64,000 bases of DNA from Ectobius pallidus (lineage: Eukaryota; Arthropoda; Insecta; Blattodea; Ectobiidae): the NCBI GenBank assembly GCA_964059195.1, contig CAXKWD010000015.1:1302001-1366000 (forward strand), in the 5' to 3' direction. The notes beneath the pieces were generated by a model, which saw only the letters and a program-made list of their open reading frames with translations, searched no databases and was not told the origin of the DNA. A program made the position numbers and the translations under genes. The first letter of the stretch is position 1. Every line of letters starts with the position of its first letter. Positions 9,950 to 23,995 of this stretch are shown piece after piece.

Positions 9950-12900
9950 ATGACATTGCTAGGCAACAGTTTCGTATTTGGAGATGGCATTGCTAAGCTA
10001 CAGTTTCTTGTTCAAGATGTCAATGCTAAGCAACAATCAGGTGTTTTAAAACTTCATTGCTAAGCAACAGTTTCCGGTTTAGACTGTCATCGCTAGGCAA
10101 CACTTTTGTGATAGAAAAATCTAATTGTTAGGCAGCCAAATTGTCTTTAAAAGTTACATTGCTAGGAAAAGTTACGACTTTGAAAAATGGATTGAAAGGT
10201 AAAGGTTTTGTGCCAGAAATTGACATTGCTCCGCAACAGTATCTTTTTTTAAAAGCTTTTAATAAGTAGCAATATTATGTTTAAGAATGACATTGCTAAG
10301 CAACAGATCTTTTTGATGACTTTGCTAGGCAACAGTTTCCGGTTTAGACTGGCATGGCTAGGCAAAACTTTCGTGATAGAAAAATTACATTGTTAGGCAG
10401 CCAAATTGTATTTAAAAATTACATTGCTAGGAAAAAGTTTCACTTTGAAAAATGCATTGAAATGTAAAAGTTTTGTGTCTGAAATTGACATTGCTACGCA
10501 ACAGTATATTTTTTTAAAAGTTTATAATAGGTAGCAATATTGTGTTTAAAAATGACATTGCTAAGCAACAGTTCTTTTTGACGACATTGCTAGGCAACAG
10601 TTCCCGGTTTAAAATGGCATTGCTAGGCAACACTTTCGTGTTTTAAAACTCATTGCTAGGCAACAGTATTCTTTCTATTCAAGCAAAATTTACAACCCAT
10701 GTTTTGCCATTAGCATTTCACCGATATTTTCATTGTATGTATTGATCATTGAGGGATTAAAAACTATTCCTTATAGATGACATTGCTAGGCAACAGTTTC
10801 GTATTTGGAGATGGCAATGCTAAGCTACAGTTCCTTGTTCAAAATGTCAATGCTAAGCAACAGTCAGGTGTTTTAAAAACTTCATTGCTAAGCAACAGTT
10901 TCCGGTTTAGACTGGCATCGCTAGGCAACACTTTTGTGATAGAAAAATCTAATTGTTAGGCTGCCAAATTGTCTTTAAAAGTTACATTGCTAGGAAAAGT
11001 TACGACTTTGAAAAATGCATTGAAAGGTAAAGGTTTTTTGTCCGAAATTGACATTGCTACGCAACAGTATCTTTTTTTAAAAGGTTTTAATAGGTAGGAA
11101 TATTATGTTTAAGAATTACATTGCTAAGCAACAGATCTTTTTGATGACTTTGCTAGGCAACAGTTTCCGGTTTAGACTGGCATGGCTAGGCAAAACTTTC
11201 GTGATAGAAAAATTACATTGTTAGGCAGCCAAAATGTATTTAAAAATTACATTGCTAGGAAAAAGTTTCACTTTGAAAAATGCATTGAAATGTAAAAGTT
11301 TTGTGTCTGAAATTGACATTGCTACGCAACAGTATATTTTTTTAAAAGTTTATAATAGGTAGCAATATTGTGTTTAAAAATGACTTTGCTAAGCAACAGT
11401 TCTTTTTGACGACATTGCTAGGCAACAGTTCCCGGTTTAAAATGGCATTGCTAGGCAACACTTTCGTGTTTTAAAACTCATTGCTAGGCAACAGTATTCT
11501 TTCTATTCAAGCAAAATTTACAACCCATGTTTTGCCATTAGCATTTCACCGATATTTTCATTGTATGTATTGATCATTGAGGGATTAAAAACTATTCCCT
11601 ATAGATGACATTCCTAGGCAACAGTTTCGTATTTGGAGATGGCATTGCTAAGCTACAGTTCCTTGTTCAAAATGTCAATGCTAAGCAACAGTCAGGTGTT
11701 TTAAAAACTTCATTGCTAAGCAACAGTTTCCGGTTTAGACTGGCATCGCTAGGCAACACTTTTGTGATAGAAAAATCTAATTGTTAGGCAGCCAAATTTT
11801 CTTTAAAAGTTACATTGCTAGGAAAAGTTACGACTTTGAAAAATGCATTGAAAGGTAAAGGTTTTGTGTCAGAAATTGACATTGCTCCGCAACAGTATCT
11901 TTTTTTAAAAGCTTCTAATAGGTAGCAATATTGTGTTTAAAAATGACATTGCTAAGCAACAGTTCTTTTTGACGACATTGCTAGGCAACAGTTTCCGGTT
12001 TAGACTGGCATGGCTAGGCAAAACTTTCGTGATAGAAAAATTACATTGTTAGGCAGACAAATAGTATTTAAAAATTACATTGCTAGGAAAACGTTTCGTC
12101 TTCGAATAATGCATTGAAATGTAAACGTTTTGTGTCTGAAATTGACATAGCTACGCAACAGTATATATTTTAAAAGTTTATAATAGGTAGCAATATTGTG
12201 TTTATAAATGACATTGCTAAGAAAAGTTATTTTTTATGACATTGCTAGGCAACAGTTTCCGGTTTAAAATGGCATTGCTAGGCAACACTTTCGTGTTTTA
12301 AAACTCATTGCTAGGCAACAGTATTCTTTCTGTTCAAGCAAAATTTACAACCCATGTTTTGCCATTAGCATTTCACCGATATTTTCATTGTATGTATTGA
12401 TCATTGAGGGATTAAAAACTATTCCTTATAGATGACATTGCTAGGCAACAGTTTCGTATTTGGAGATGGCATTGCTAAGCTACAGTTTCTTGTTCAAGAT
12501 GTGAATGCTAAGCAACAGTCAGGTGTTTTAAAAACATCATTGCTAAGCAACAGTTTCCGGTTTAGACTGGCATCGCTAGGCAACACTTTTGTGATAGAAA
12601 AATCTAATTGTTAGGCAGCCAAATTGTCTTTAAAAGTTACATTGCTAGGAAAAGTTACGACTTTGAAAAATGCATTGAAAGGTAAAGGTTTTGTGTCAGA
12701 AATTGACATATCTCCGCAACAGTATCTTTTTTTAAAAGCTTTTAATAGGTAGCAATATTATGATTAAAAATGACATTGCTAAGCAACAGATCTTTTTGAT
12801 GACATTGCTAGGAAACAGTTTCCGGTTTAGACTGGCATGGCTAGGCAAAACTTTCGTGATAGAAAAATTACATTGTTAGGCAGCCAAATAGTATTTAAAA

Positions 12901-14082
12901 ATTACATTGCAAGGAAAAAGTTTCGTCTTTGAATAATGCATTGAAATGTAAAAGTTTGGTGTCTGAAATTGACATAGCTACGCAACAGTATATATTTTAA
13001 AAGTTTATAATAGGTAGCAATATTGTGTTTATAAATGACATTGCTAAGAAAAGTTATTTTTTATGACATTGCTAGGCAACAGTTTCCGGTTTAAAATGGC
13101 ATTGCTAGGCAACACTTTCGTGTTAAAACTCATTGCTAGGCAACAGTATTCTTTCTATTCAAGCAAAATTTACAACCCATGTTTTGCCATTAGCATTTCA
13201 CCGATATTTTCATTGTATGTATTGATCATTGAGGGATTAAAAACTATTCTTTATAGATGACATTCCTAGGCAACAGTTTCGTATTTGGAGATGGCATTGC
13301 TAAGCTACAGTTTCTTGTTCAAAATGTCAATGCTAAGCAACAGTCAGGTGTTTTAAAAACTTCATTGCTAAGCAACAGTTTCCGGTTTAGACTGGCATCG
13401 CTAGGCAACACTTTTGTGATAGAAAAATTTAATTGTTGGCAGCCAAATTGTCTTTAAAAGTTACATTGCTAGGAAAAGTTACGACTTTGAAAAATGCATT
13501 GAAAGGTAAAGGTTTTTTGTCCGAAATTGACATTGCTACGCAACAGTATTTTTTTTAAAAGCTTTTAATAGGTAGCAATATTATGTTTAAGAATGACATT
13601 GCTAAGCAACAGATCTTTTTGATGACTTTGCTAGGCAACAGTTTCCGGTTTAGACTGGCATGGCTAGGCAAAACTTTCGTGATAGAAAAATTACATTGTT
13701 AGGCAGCCAAATTGTATTTAAAAATTACATTCCTAGGAAAAAGTTTCACTTTGAAAAATGCATTGAAATGTAAAAGTTTTGTGTCGGAAATTGACATTGC
13801 TACGCAACAGTATATTTTTTTAAAAGTTTATAATAGGTAGCAATATTGTGTTTAAAAATGGCATTGCTAAGCAACAGTTCTTTTTGACGACATTGCTAGG
13901 CAACAGTTCCCGGTTTAAAATGGCATTGCTAGGCAACACTTTCGTGTTTTAAAACTCATTGCTAGGCAACAGTATTCTTTCTGTTCAAGCAAAATTTACA
14001 ACCCATGTTTTGCCATTAGCATTTCACCGATATTTTCATTGTATGTATTGATCATTGAGGGATTAAAAACTATTCCTTATAG
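9950..14082 (+). repeat. Left-domain HOR copy 3, interrupted after five monomers A-B-C-D-F
   Basis: Monomers start at 9950 (A), 10777 (B), 11605 (C), 12432 (D) and 13257 (F). The D unit has GATGTGAATGC as in copy 1. The next unit at 14083 starts like E (CTAGGAAACAG) but lacks the E marks further on and is called P. No G follows. The junction between the left and middle HOR families is therefore at or inside the monomer at 14083. Confidence 0.85.
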
Positions 14083-17000
14083 ATGACATTGCTAGGAAAC
14101 AGTTTCGTATTTGGAGATGGCATTGCTAAGCTACAGTTTCTTGTTCAAGATGTCAATGCTAAGCAACAGTCAGGTGTTTTAAAAACATCATTGCTAAGCA
14201 ACAGTTTCCGGTTTAGACTGGCATCGCTAGGCAACACTTTTGTGATAGAAAAATCTAATTGTTAGGCAGCCAAATTGTCTTTAAAAGTTACATTGCTAGG
14301 AAAAGTTACGACTTTGAAAAATGCATTGAAAGGTAAAGGTTTTGTGTCAGAAATTGACATATCTCCGCAACAGTATCTTTTTTTAAAAGCTTTTAATAGG
14401 TAGCAATATTATGATTAAAAATGACATTGCTAAGCAACAGATCTTTTTGATGACATTGCTAGGCAACAGTTTCCGGTTTAGACTGGCATGGCTAGGCAAA
14501 ACTTTCGTGATAGAAAAATTACATTGTTAGGCAGCCAAATAGTATTTAAAAATTACATTGCTAGGAAAAAGTTTCGTCTTTGAATAATGCATTGAAATGT
14601 AAAAGTTTGGTGTCTGAAATTGACATAGCTACGCAACAGTATATATTTTAAAAGTTTATAATAGGTAGCAATATTGTGTTTATAAATGACATTGCTAAGA
14701 AAAGTTATTTTTTATGACATTGCTAGGCAACAGTTTCCGGTTTAAAATGGCATTGCTAGGCAACACTTTCGTGTTTTAAAACTCATTGCTAGACAACAGT
14801 ATTCTTTCTGTTCAAGCAAAATTTACAACCCATGTTTTGCCATTAGCATTTCACCGATATTTTCATTGTATGTATTGATCATTGAGGGATTAAAAACTAT
14901 TCCTTATAGATGACATTGCTAGGCAACAGTTTCGTATTTGGAGATGGCATTGCTAAGCTACAGTTTCTTGTTCAAGATGTCAATGCTAAGCAACAGTCAG
15001 GTGTTTTAAAAACATCATTGCTAAGCAACAGTTTCCGGTTTAGACTGGCATCGCTAGGCAACACTTTTGTGATAGAAAAATCTAATTGTTAGGCAGCCAA
15101 ATTGTCTTTAAAAGTTACATTGCTAGGAAAAGTTACGACTTTGAAAAATGAATTGAAAGGTAAAGGTTTTGTGTCAGAAATTGACATATCTCCGCAACAG
15201 TATCTTTTTTTAAAAGCTTTTAATAGGTAGCAATATTATGATTAAAAATGATATTGCTAAGCAACAGATCTTTTTGATGACATTGCTAGGCAACAGTTTC
15301 CGGTTTAGACTGGCATGGCTAGGCAAAACTTTCGTGATAGAAAAATTACATTGTTAGGCAGCCAAATAGTATTTAAAAATTACATTGCTAGGAAAAAGTT
15401 TCGTCTTTGAATAATGCATTGAAATGTAAAAGTTTGGTGTCTGAAATTGACATTGCTACGCAACAGGATATATTTTAAAAGTTTATAATAGGTAGCAATA
15501 TTGTGTTTATAAATGACATTGCTAAGAAAAGTTATTTTTTATGACATTGCTAGGCAACAGTTTCCGGTTTAAAATGGCATTGCTAGGCAACACTTTCGTG
15601 TTAAAACTCATTACTAGGCAACAGTATTCTTTCTATTCAAGCAAAATTTACAACCCATGTTTTGCCATTAGCATTTCACCGATATTTTCATTGTATGTAT
15701 TGATCATGGAGGGATTAAAAACTATTCCTTATAGATGACATTGCTAGGCAACAGTTTCGTATTTGGAGATGGCATTGCTAAGCTACAGTTTCTTGTTCAA
15801 AATGTCAATGCTAAGCAACAGTCAGGTGTTTTAAAAACTTCATTGCTAAGCAACAGTTTCCGGTTTAGACTGGCATCGCTAGGCAACACTTTTGTGATAG
15901 AAAAAATTTAATTGTTGGCAGCCAAATTGTCTTTAAAAGTTACATTGCTAGGAAAAGTTACGACTTTGAAAAATGCATTGAAAGGTAAAGGTTTTTTGTC
16001 CGAAATTGACATTGCTACGCAACAGTATCTTTTTTTAAAAGCTTTTAATAGGTAGCAATATTATGTTTAAGAATGACATTGCTAAGCAACAGATCTTTTT
16101 GATGACTTTGCTAGGCAACAGTTTCCGGTTTAGACTGGCATGGCTAGGCAAAACTTTCGTGATAGAAAAATTACATTGTTAGGCAGCCAAATAGTATTTA
16201 AAAATTACATTGCTAGGAAAAAGTTTCGTCTTTGAATAATGCATTGAAATGTAAAAGTTTGGTGTCTGAAATTGACATAGCTACGCAACAGTATATATTT
16301 TAAAAGTTTATAATAGGTAGCAATATTGTGTTTATAAATGACATTGCTAAGAAAAGTTATTTTTTATGACATTGCTAGGCAACAGTTTCCGGTTTAAAAT
16401 GGCATTGCTAGGCAACACTTTCGTGTTTTAAAACTCATTGCTAGGCAACAGTATTCTTTCTGTTCAAGCAAAATTTACAACCCATGTTTTGAAATTAGCA
16501 TTTCACCGATATTTTCATTGTATGTATTGATCATTGAGGGATTAAAAACTATTCCTTATAGATGACATTGCTAGGCAACAGTTTCGTATTTGGAGATGGC
16601 ATTGCTAAGCTACAGTTTCTTGTTCAAGATGTCAATGCTAAGCAACAGTCAGGTGTTTTAAAAACATCATTGCTAAGCAACAGTTTCCGGTTTAGACTGG
16701 CATCGCTAGGCAACACTTTTGTGATAGAAAAATCTAATTGTTAGGCAGCCAAATTGTCTTTAAAAGTTACATTGCTAGGAAAAGTTACGACTTTGAAAAA
16801 TGAATTGAAAGGTAAAGGTTTTGTGTCAGAAATTGACATATCTCCGCAACAGTATCTTTTTTTAAAAGCTTTTAATAGGTAGCAATATTATGATTAAAAA
16901 TGATATTGCTAAGCAACAGATCTTTTTGATGACATTGCTAGGCAACAGTTTCCGGTTTAGACTGGCATGGCTAGGCAAAACTTTCGTGATAGAAAAATTA

Positions 17001-20000
17001 CATTGTTAGGCAGCCAAATAGTATTTAAAAATTACATTGCTAGGAAAAAGTTTCGTCTTTGAATAATGCATTGAAATGTAAAAGTTTGGTGTCTGAAATT
17101 GACATTGCTACGCAACAGGATATATTTTAAAAGTTTATAATAGGTAGCAATATTGTGTTTATAAATGACATTGCTAAGAAAAGTTATTTTTTATGACATT
17201 GCTAGGCAACAGTTTCCGGTTTAAAATGGCATTGCTAGGCAACACTTTCGTGTTAAAACTCATTACTAGGCAACAGTATTCTTTCTATTCAAGCAAAATT
17301 TACAACCCATGTTTTGCCATTAGCATTTCACCGATATTTTCATTGTATGTATTGATCATGGAGGGATTAAAAACTATTCCTTATAGATGACATTGCTAGG
17401 CAACAGTTTCGTATTTGGAGATGGCATTGCTAAGCTACAGTTTCTTGTTCAAAATGTCAATGCTAAGCAACAGTCAGGTGTTTTAAAAACTTCATTGCTA
17501 AGCAACAGTTTCCGGTTTAGACTGGCATCGCTAGGCAACACTTTTGTGATAGAAAAAATTTAATTGTTGGCAGCCAAATTGTCTTTAAAAGTTACATTGC
17601 TAGGAAAAGTTACGACTTTGAAAAATGCATTGAAAGGTAAAGGTTTTTTGTCCGAAATTGACATTGCTACGCAACAGTATCTTTTTTTAAAAGCTTTTAA
17701 TAGGTAGCAATATTATGTTTAAGAATGACATTGCTAAGCAATAGATCTTTTTGATGACTTTGCTAGGCAACAGTTTCCGGTTTAGACTGGCATGGCTAGG
17801 CAAAACTTTCGTGATAGAAAAATTACATTGTTAGGCAGCCAAATTGTATTTAAAAATTACATTGCTAGGAAAAAGTTTCACTTTGAAAAATGCATTGAAA
17901 TGTAAAAGTTTTGTGTCTGAAATTGACATTGCTACGCAACAGTATATTTTGTTAAAAGTTTATAATAGGTAGCAATATTGTGTTTAAAAATGACATTGCT
18001 AAGCAACAGTTCTTTTTGACGACATTGCTAGGCAACAGTTCCCGGTTTAAAATGGCATTGCTAGGCAACACTTTCGTGTTTTAAAACTCATTGCTAGGCA
18101 ACAGTATTCTTTCTGTTCAAGCAAAATTTACAACCCATGTTTTGCCATTAGCATTTCACCGATATTTTCATTGTATGTATTGATCATTGAGGGATTAAAA
18201 ACTATTCCTTATAGATGACATTCCTAGGCAACAGTTTCGTATTTGGAGATGGCATTGCTAAGCTACAGTTTCTTGTTCAAAATGTCAATGCTAAGCAACA
18301 GTCAGGTGTTTTAAAAACTTCATTGCTAAGCAACAGTTTCCGGTTTAGACTGGCATCGCTAGGCAACACTTTTGTGATAGAAAAATTTAATTGTTGGCAG
18401 CCAAATTGTCTTTAAAAGTTACATTGCTAGGAAAAGTTACGACTTTGAAAAATGCATTGAAAGGTAAAGGTTTTTTGTCCGAAATTGACATTGCTACGCA
18501 ACAGTATTTTTTTTAAAAGCTTTTAATAGGTAGCAATATTATGTTTAAGAATGACATTGCTAAGCAACAGATCTTTTTGATGACTTTGCTAGGCAACAGT
18601 TTCCGGTTTAGACTGGCATGGCTAGGCAAAACTTTCGTGATAGAAAAATTACATTGTTAGGCAGCCAAAATGTATTTAAAAATTACATTCCTAGGAAAAA
18701 GTTTCACTTTGAAAAATGCATTGAAATGTAAAAGTTTTGTGTCTGAAATTGACATTGCTACGCAACAGTATATTTTTTTAAAAGTTTATAATAGGTAGCA
18801 ATATTGTGTTTAAAAATGGCATTGCTAAGCAACAGTTCTTTTTGACGACATTGCTAGGCAACAGTTCCCGGTTTAAAATGGCATTGCTAGGCAACACTTT
18901 CGTGTTTTAAAACTCATTGCTAGGCAACAGTATTCTTTCTGTTCAAGCAAAATTTACAACCCATGTTTTGCCATTAGCATTTCACCGATATTTTCATTGT
19001 ATGTATTGATCATTGAGGGATTAAAAACTATTCCTTATAGATGACATTGCTAGGAAACAGTTTCGTATTTGGAGATGGCATTGCTAAGCTACAGTTTCTT
19101 GTTCAAGATGTCAATGCTAAGCAACAGTCAGGTGTTTTAAAAACATCATTGCTAAGCAACAGTTTCCGGTTTAGACTGGCATCGCTAGGCAACACTTTTG
19201 TGATAGAAAAATCTAATTGTTAGGCAGCCAAATTGTCTTTAAAAGTTACATTGCTAGGAAAAGTTACGACTTTGAAAAATGAATTGAAAGGTAAAGGTTT
19301 TGTGTCAGAAATTGACATATCTCCGCAACAGTATCTTTTTTTAAAAGCTTTTAATAGGTAGCAATATTATGATTAAAAATGATATTGCTAAGCAACAGAT
19401 CTTTTTGATGACATTGCTAGGCAACAGTTTCCGGTTTAGACTGGCATGGCTAGGCAAAACTTTCGTGATAGAAAAATTACATTGTTAGGGAGCCAAATAG
19501 TATTTAAAAATTACATTGCTAGGAAAAAGTTTCGTCTTTGAATAATGCATTGAAATGTAAAAGTTTGGTGTCTGAAATTGACATTGCTACGCAACAGGAT
19601 ATATTTTAAAAGTTTATAATAGGTAGCAATATTGTGTTTATAAATGACATTGCTAAGAAAAGTTATTTTTTATGACATTGCTAGGCAACAGTTTCCGGTT
19701 TAAAATGGCATTGCTAGGCAACACTTTCGTGTTAAAACTCATTACTAGGCAACAGTATTCTTTCTATTCAAGCAAAATTTACAACCCATGTTTTGCCATT
19801 AGCATTTCACCGATATTTTCATTGTATGTATTGATCATGGAGGGATTAAAAACTATTCCTTATAGATGACATTGCTAGGCAACAGTTTCGTATTTGGAGA
19901 TGGCATTGCTAAGCTACAGTTTCTTGTTCAAAATGTCAATGCTAAGCAACAGTCAGGTGTTTTAAAAACTTCATTGCTAAGCAACAGTTTCCGGTTTAGA

Positions 20001-20691
20001 CTGGCATCGCTAGGCAACACTTTTGTGATAGAAAAATTTAATTGTTGGCAGCCAAATTGTCTTTAAAAGTTACATTGCTAGGAAAAGTTACGACTTTGAA
20101 AAATGCATTGAAAGGTAAAGGTTTTTTGTCCGAAATTGACATTGCTACGCAACAGTATTTTTTTTAAAAGCTTTTAATAGGTAGCAATATTATGTTTAAG
20201 AATGACATTGCTAAGCAACAGATCTTTTTGATGACTTTGCTAGGCAACAGTTTCCGGTTTAGACTGGCATGGCTAGGCAAAACTTTCGTGATAGAAAAAT
20301 TACATTGTTAGGCAGCCAAATTGTATTTAAAAATTACATTCCTAGGAAAAAGTTTCACTTTGAAAAATGCATTGAAATGTAAAAGTTTTGTGTCTGAAAT
20401 TGACATTGCTACGCAACAGTATATTTTTTTAAAAGTTTATAATAGGTAGCAATATTGTGTTTAAAAATGGCATTGCTAAGCAACAGTTCTTTTTGACGAC
20501 ATTGCTAGGCAACAGTTCCCGGTTTAAAATGGCATTGCTAGGCAACACTTTCGTGTTTTAAAACTCATTGCTAGGCAACAGTATTCTTTCTGTTCAAGCA
20601 AAATTTACAACCCATGTTTTGCCATTAGCATTTCACCGATATTTTCATTGTATGTATTGATCATTGAGGGATTAAAAACTATTCCTTATAG
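14083..20691 (+). repeat. Middle-domain HOR copy 1: eight monomers P-Q-R-Q-S-T-U-V (6609 bp)
   Basis: Monomers start at 14083 (P), 14910 (Q), 15735 (R), 16562 (Q), 17387 (S), 18215 (T), 19041 (U) and 19866 (V). Q is marked by AAAATGAATTG, AATGATATTGC, CAACAGGATATA, CATTACTAGG and CATGGAGGG. R and S have GAAAAAATTTAATTGTTGG; S also has AAGCAATAGATC. T and V have TTTAATTGTTGGCAGCC and, in the second half, CATTCCTAGGAAAAAG; T also begins CATTCCTAGG. P ends with GCTAGACAACAG. The copy is shorter than the nine-monomer copy at 27858 by 562 bp, the exact length of one W monomer. Confidence 0.86.
19041..19865 (+). repeat. Chimeric monomer U (W/P-like left, Q'-like right)
   Basis: The unit begins with CTAGGAAACAG as in P and W. 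From about 19279 it carries the Q' marks AAAATGAATTG, AATGATATTGC, TTAGGGAGCC, CAACAGGATATA and CATGGAGGG. It stands where the two other middle HOR copies have W followed by Q'. A crossover between two neighbouring monomers in the left 250 bp, removing one monomer length, explains it. The reverse, a W inserted into a U-bearing ancestor, cannot be excluded. Confidence 0.75.
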
Positions 20692-23600
20692 ATGACATTG
20701 CTAGGAAACAGTTTCGTATTTGGAGATGGCATTGCTAAGCTACAGTTTCTTGTTCAAGATGTCAATGCTAAGCAACAGTCAGGTGTTTTAAAAACATCAT
20801 TGCTAAGCAACAGTTTCCGGTTTAGACTGGCATCGCTAGGCAACACTTTTGTGATAGAAAAATCTAATTGTTAGGCAGCCAAATTGTCTTTAAAAGTTAC
20901 ATTGCTAGGAAAAGTTACGACTTTGAAAAATGCATTGAAAGGTAAAGGTTTTGTGTCAGAAATTGACATATCTCCGCAACAGTATCTTTTTTTAAAAGCT
21001 TTTAATAGGTAGCAATATTATGATTAAAAATGACATTGCTAAGCAACAGATCTTTTTGATGACATTGCTAGGCAACAGTTTCCGGTTTAGACTGGCATGG
21101 CTAGGCAAAACTTTCGTGATAGAAAAATTACATTGTTAGGCAGCCAAATAGTATTTAAAAATTACATTGCTAGGAAAAAGTTTCGTCTTTGAATAATGCA
21201 TTGAAATGTAAAAGTTTGGTGTCTGAAATTGACATAGCTACGCAACAGTATATATTTTAAAAGTTTATAATAGGTAGCAATATTGTGTTTATAAATGACA
21301 TTGCTAAGAAAAGTTATTTTTTATGACATTGCTAGGCAACAGTTTCCGGTTTAAAATGGCATTGCTAGGCAACACTTTCGTGTTTTAAAACTCATTGCTA
21401 GACAACAGTATTCTTTCTGTTCAAGCAAAATTTACAACCCATGTTTTGCCATTAGCATTTCACCGATATTTTCATTGTATGTATTGATCATTGAGGGATT
21501 AAAAACTATTCCTTATAGATGACATTGCTAGGCAACAGTTTCGTATTTGGAGATGGCATTGCTAAGCTACAGTTTCTTGTTCAAGATGTCAATGCTAAGC
21601 AACAGTCAGGTGTTTTAAAAACATCATTGCTAAGCAACAGTTTCCGGTTTAGACTGGCATCGCTAGGCAACACTTTTGTGATAGAAAAATCTAATTGTTA
21701 GGCAGCCAAATTGTCTTTAAAAGTTACATTGCTAGGAAAAGTTACGACTTTGAAAAATGAATTGAAAGGTAAAGGTTTTGTGTCAGAAATTGACATATCT
21801 CCGCAACAGTATCTTTTTTTAAAAGCTTTTAATAGGTAGCAATATTATGATTAAAAATGATATTGCTAAGCAACAGATCTTTTTGATGACATTGCTAGGC
21901 AACAGTTTCCGGTTTAGACTGGCATGGCTAGGCAAAACTTTCGTGATAGAAAAATTACATTGTTAGGCAGCCAAATAGTATTTAAAAATTACATTGCTAG
22001 GAAAAAGTTTCGTCTTTGAATAATGCATTGAAATGTAAAAGTTTGGTGTCTGAAATTGACATTGCTACGCAACAGGATATATTTTAAAAGTTTATAATAG
22101 GTAGCAATATTGTGTTTATAAATGACATTGCTAAGAAAAGTTATTTTTTATGACATTGCTAGGCAACAGTTTCCGGTTTAAAATGGCATTGCTAGGCAAC
22201 ACTTTCGTGTTAAAACTCATTACTAGGCAACAGTATTCTTTCTATTCAAGCAAAATTTACAACCCATGTTTTGCCATTAGCATTTCACCGATATTTTCAT
22301 TGTATGTATTGATCATGGAGGGATTAAAAACTATTCCTTATAGATGACATTGCTAGGCAACAGTTTCGTATTTGGAGATGGCATTGCTAAGCTACAGTTT
22401 CTTGTTCAAAATGTCAATGCTAAGCAACAGTCAGGTGTTTTAAAAACTTCATTGCTAAGCAACAGTTTCCGGTTTAGACTGGCATCGCTAGGCAACACTT
22501 TTGTGATAGAAAAAATTTAATTGTTGGCAGCCAAATTGTCTTTAAAAGTTACATTGCTAGGAAAAGTTACGACTTTGAAAAATGCATTGAAAGGTAAAGG
22601 TTTTTTGTCCGAAATTGACATTGCTACGCAACAGTATCTTTTTTTAAAAGCTTTTAATAGGTAGCAATATTATGTTTAAGAATGACATTGCTAAGCAACA
22701 GATCTTTTTGATGACTTTGCTAGGCAACAGTTTCCGGTTTAGACTGGCATGGCTAGGCAAAACTTTCGTGATAGAAAAATTACATTGTTAGGCAGACAAA
22801 TAGTATTTAAAAATTACATTGCTAGGAAAAAGTTTCGTCTTTGAATAATGCATTGAAATGTAAAAGTTTGGTGTCTGAAATTGACATAGCTACGCAACAG
22901 TATATATTTTAAAAGTTTATAATAGGTAGCAATATTGTGTTTATAAATGTCATTGCTAAGAAAAGTTATTTTTTATGACATTGCTAGGCAACAGTTTCCG
23001 GTTTAAAATGGCATTGCTAGGCAACACTTTCGTGTTTTAAAACTCATTGCTAGGCAACAGTATTCTTTCTGTTCAAGCAAAATTTACAACCCATGTTTTG
23101 CCATTAGCATTTCACCGATATTTTCATTGTATGTATTGATCATTGAGGGATTAAAAACTATTCCTTATAGATGACATTGCTAGGCAACAGTTTCGTATTT
23201 GGAGATGGCATTGCTAAGCTACAGTTTCTTGTTCAAGATGTCAATGCTAAGCAACAGTCAGGTGTTTTAAAAACATCATTGCTAAGCAACAGTTTCCGGT
23301 TTAGACTGGCATCGCTAGGCAACACTTTTGTGATAGAAAAATCTAATTGTTAGGCAGCCAAATTGTCTTTAAAAGTTACATTGCTAGGAAAAGTTACGAC
23401 TTTGAAAAATGAATTGAAAGGTAAAGGTTTTGTGTCAGAAATTGACATATCTCCGCAACAGTATCTTTTTTTAAAAGCTTTTAATAGGTAGCAATATTAT
23501 GATTAAAAATGATATTGCTAAGCAACAGATCTTTTTGATGACATTGCTAGGCAACAGTTTCCGGTTTAGACTGGCATGGCTAGGCAAAACTTTCGTGATA

Positions 23601-23995
23601 GAAAAATTACATTGTTAGGCAGCCAAATAGTATTTAAAAATTACATTGCTAGGAAAAAGTTTCGTCTTTGAATAATGCATTGAAATGTAAAAGTTTGGTG
23701 TCTGAAATTGACATTGCTACGCAACAGGATATATTTTAAAAGTTTATAATAGGTAGCAATATTGTGTTTATAAATGACATTGCTAAGAAAAGTTATTTTT
23801 TATGACATTGCTAGGCAACAGTTTCCGGTTTAAAATGGCATTGCTAGGCAACACTTTCGTGTTAAAACTCATTACTAGGCAACAGTATTCTTTCTATTCA
23901 AGCAAAATTTACAACCCATGTTTTGCCATTAGCATTTCACCGATATTTTCATTGTATGTATTGATCATGGAGGGATTAAAAACTATTCCTTATAG

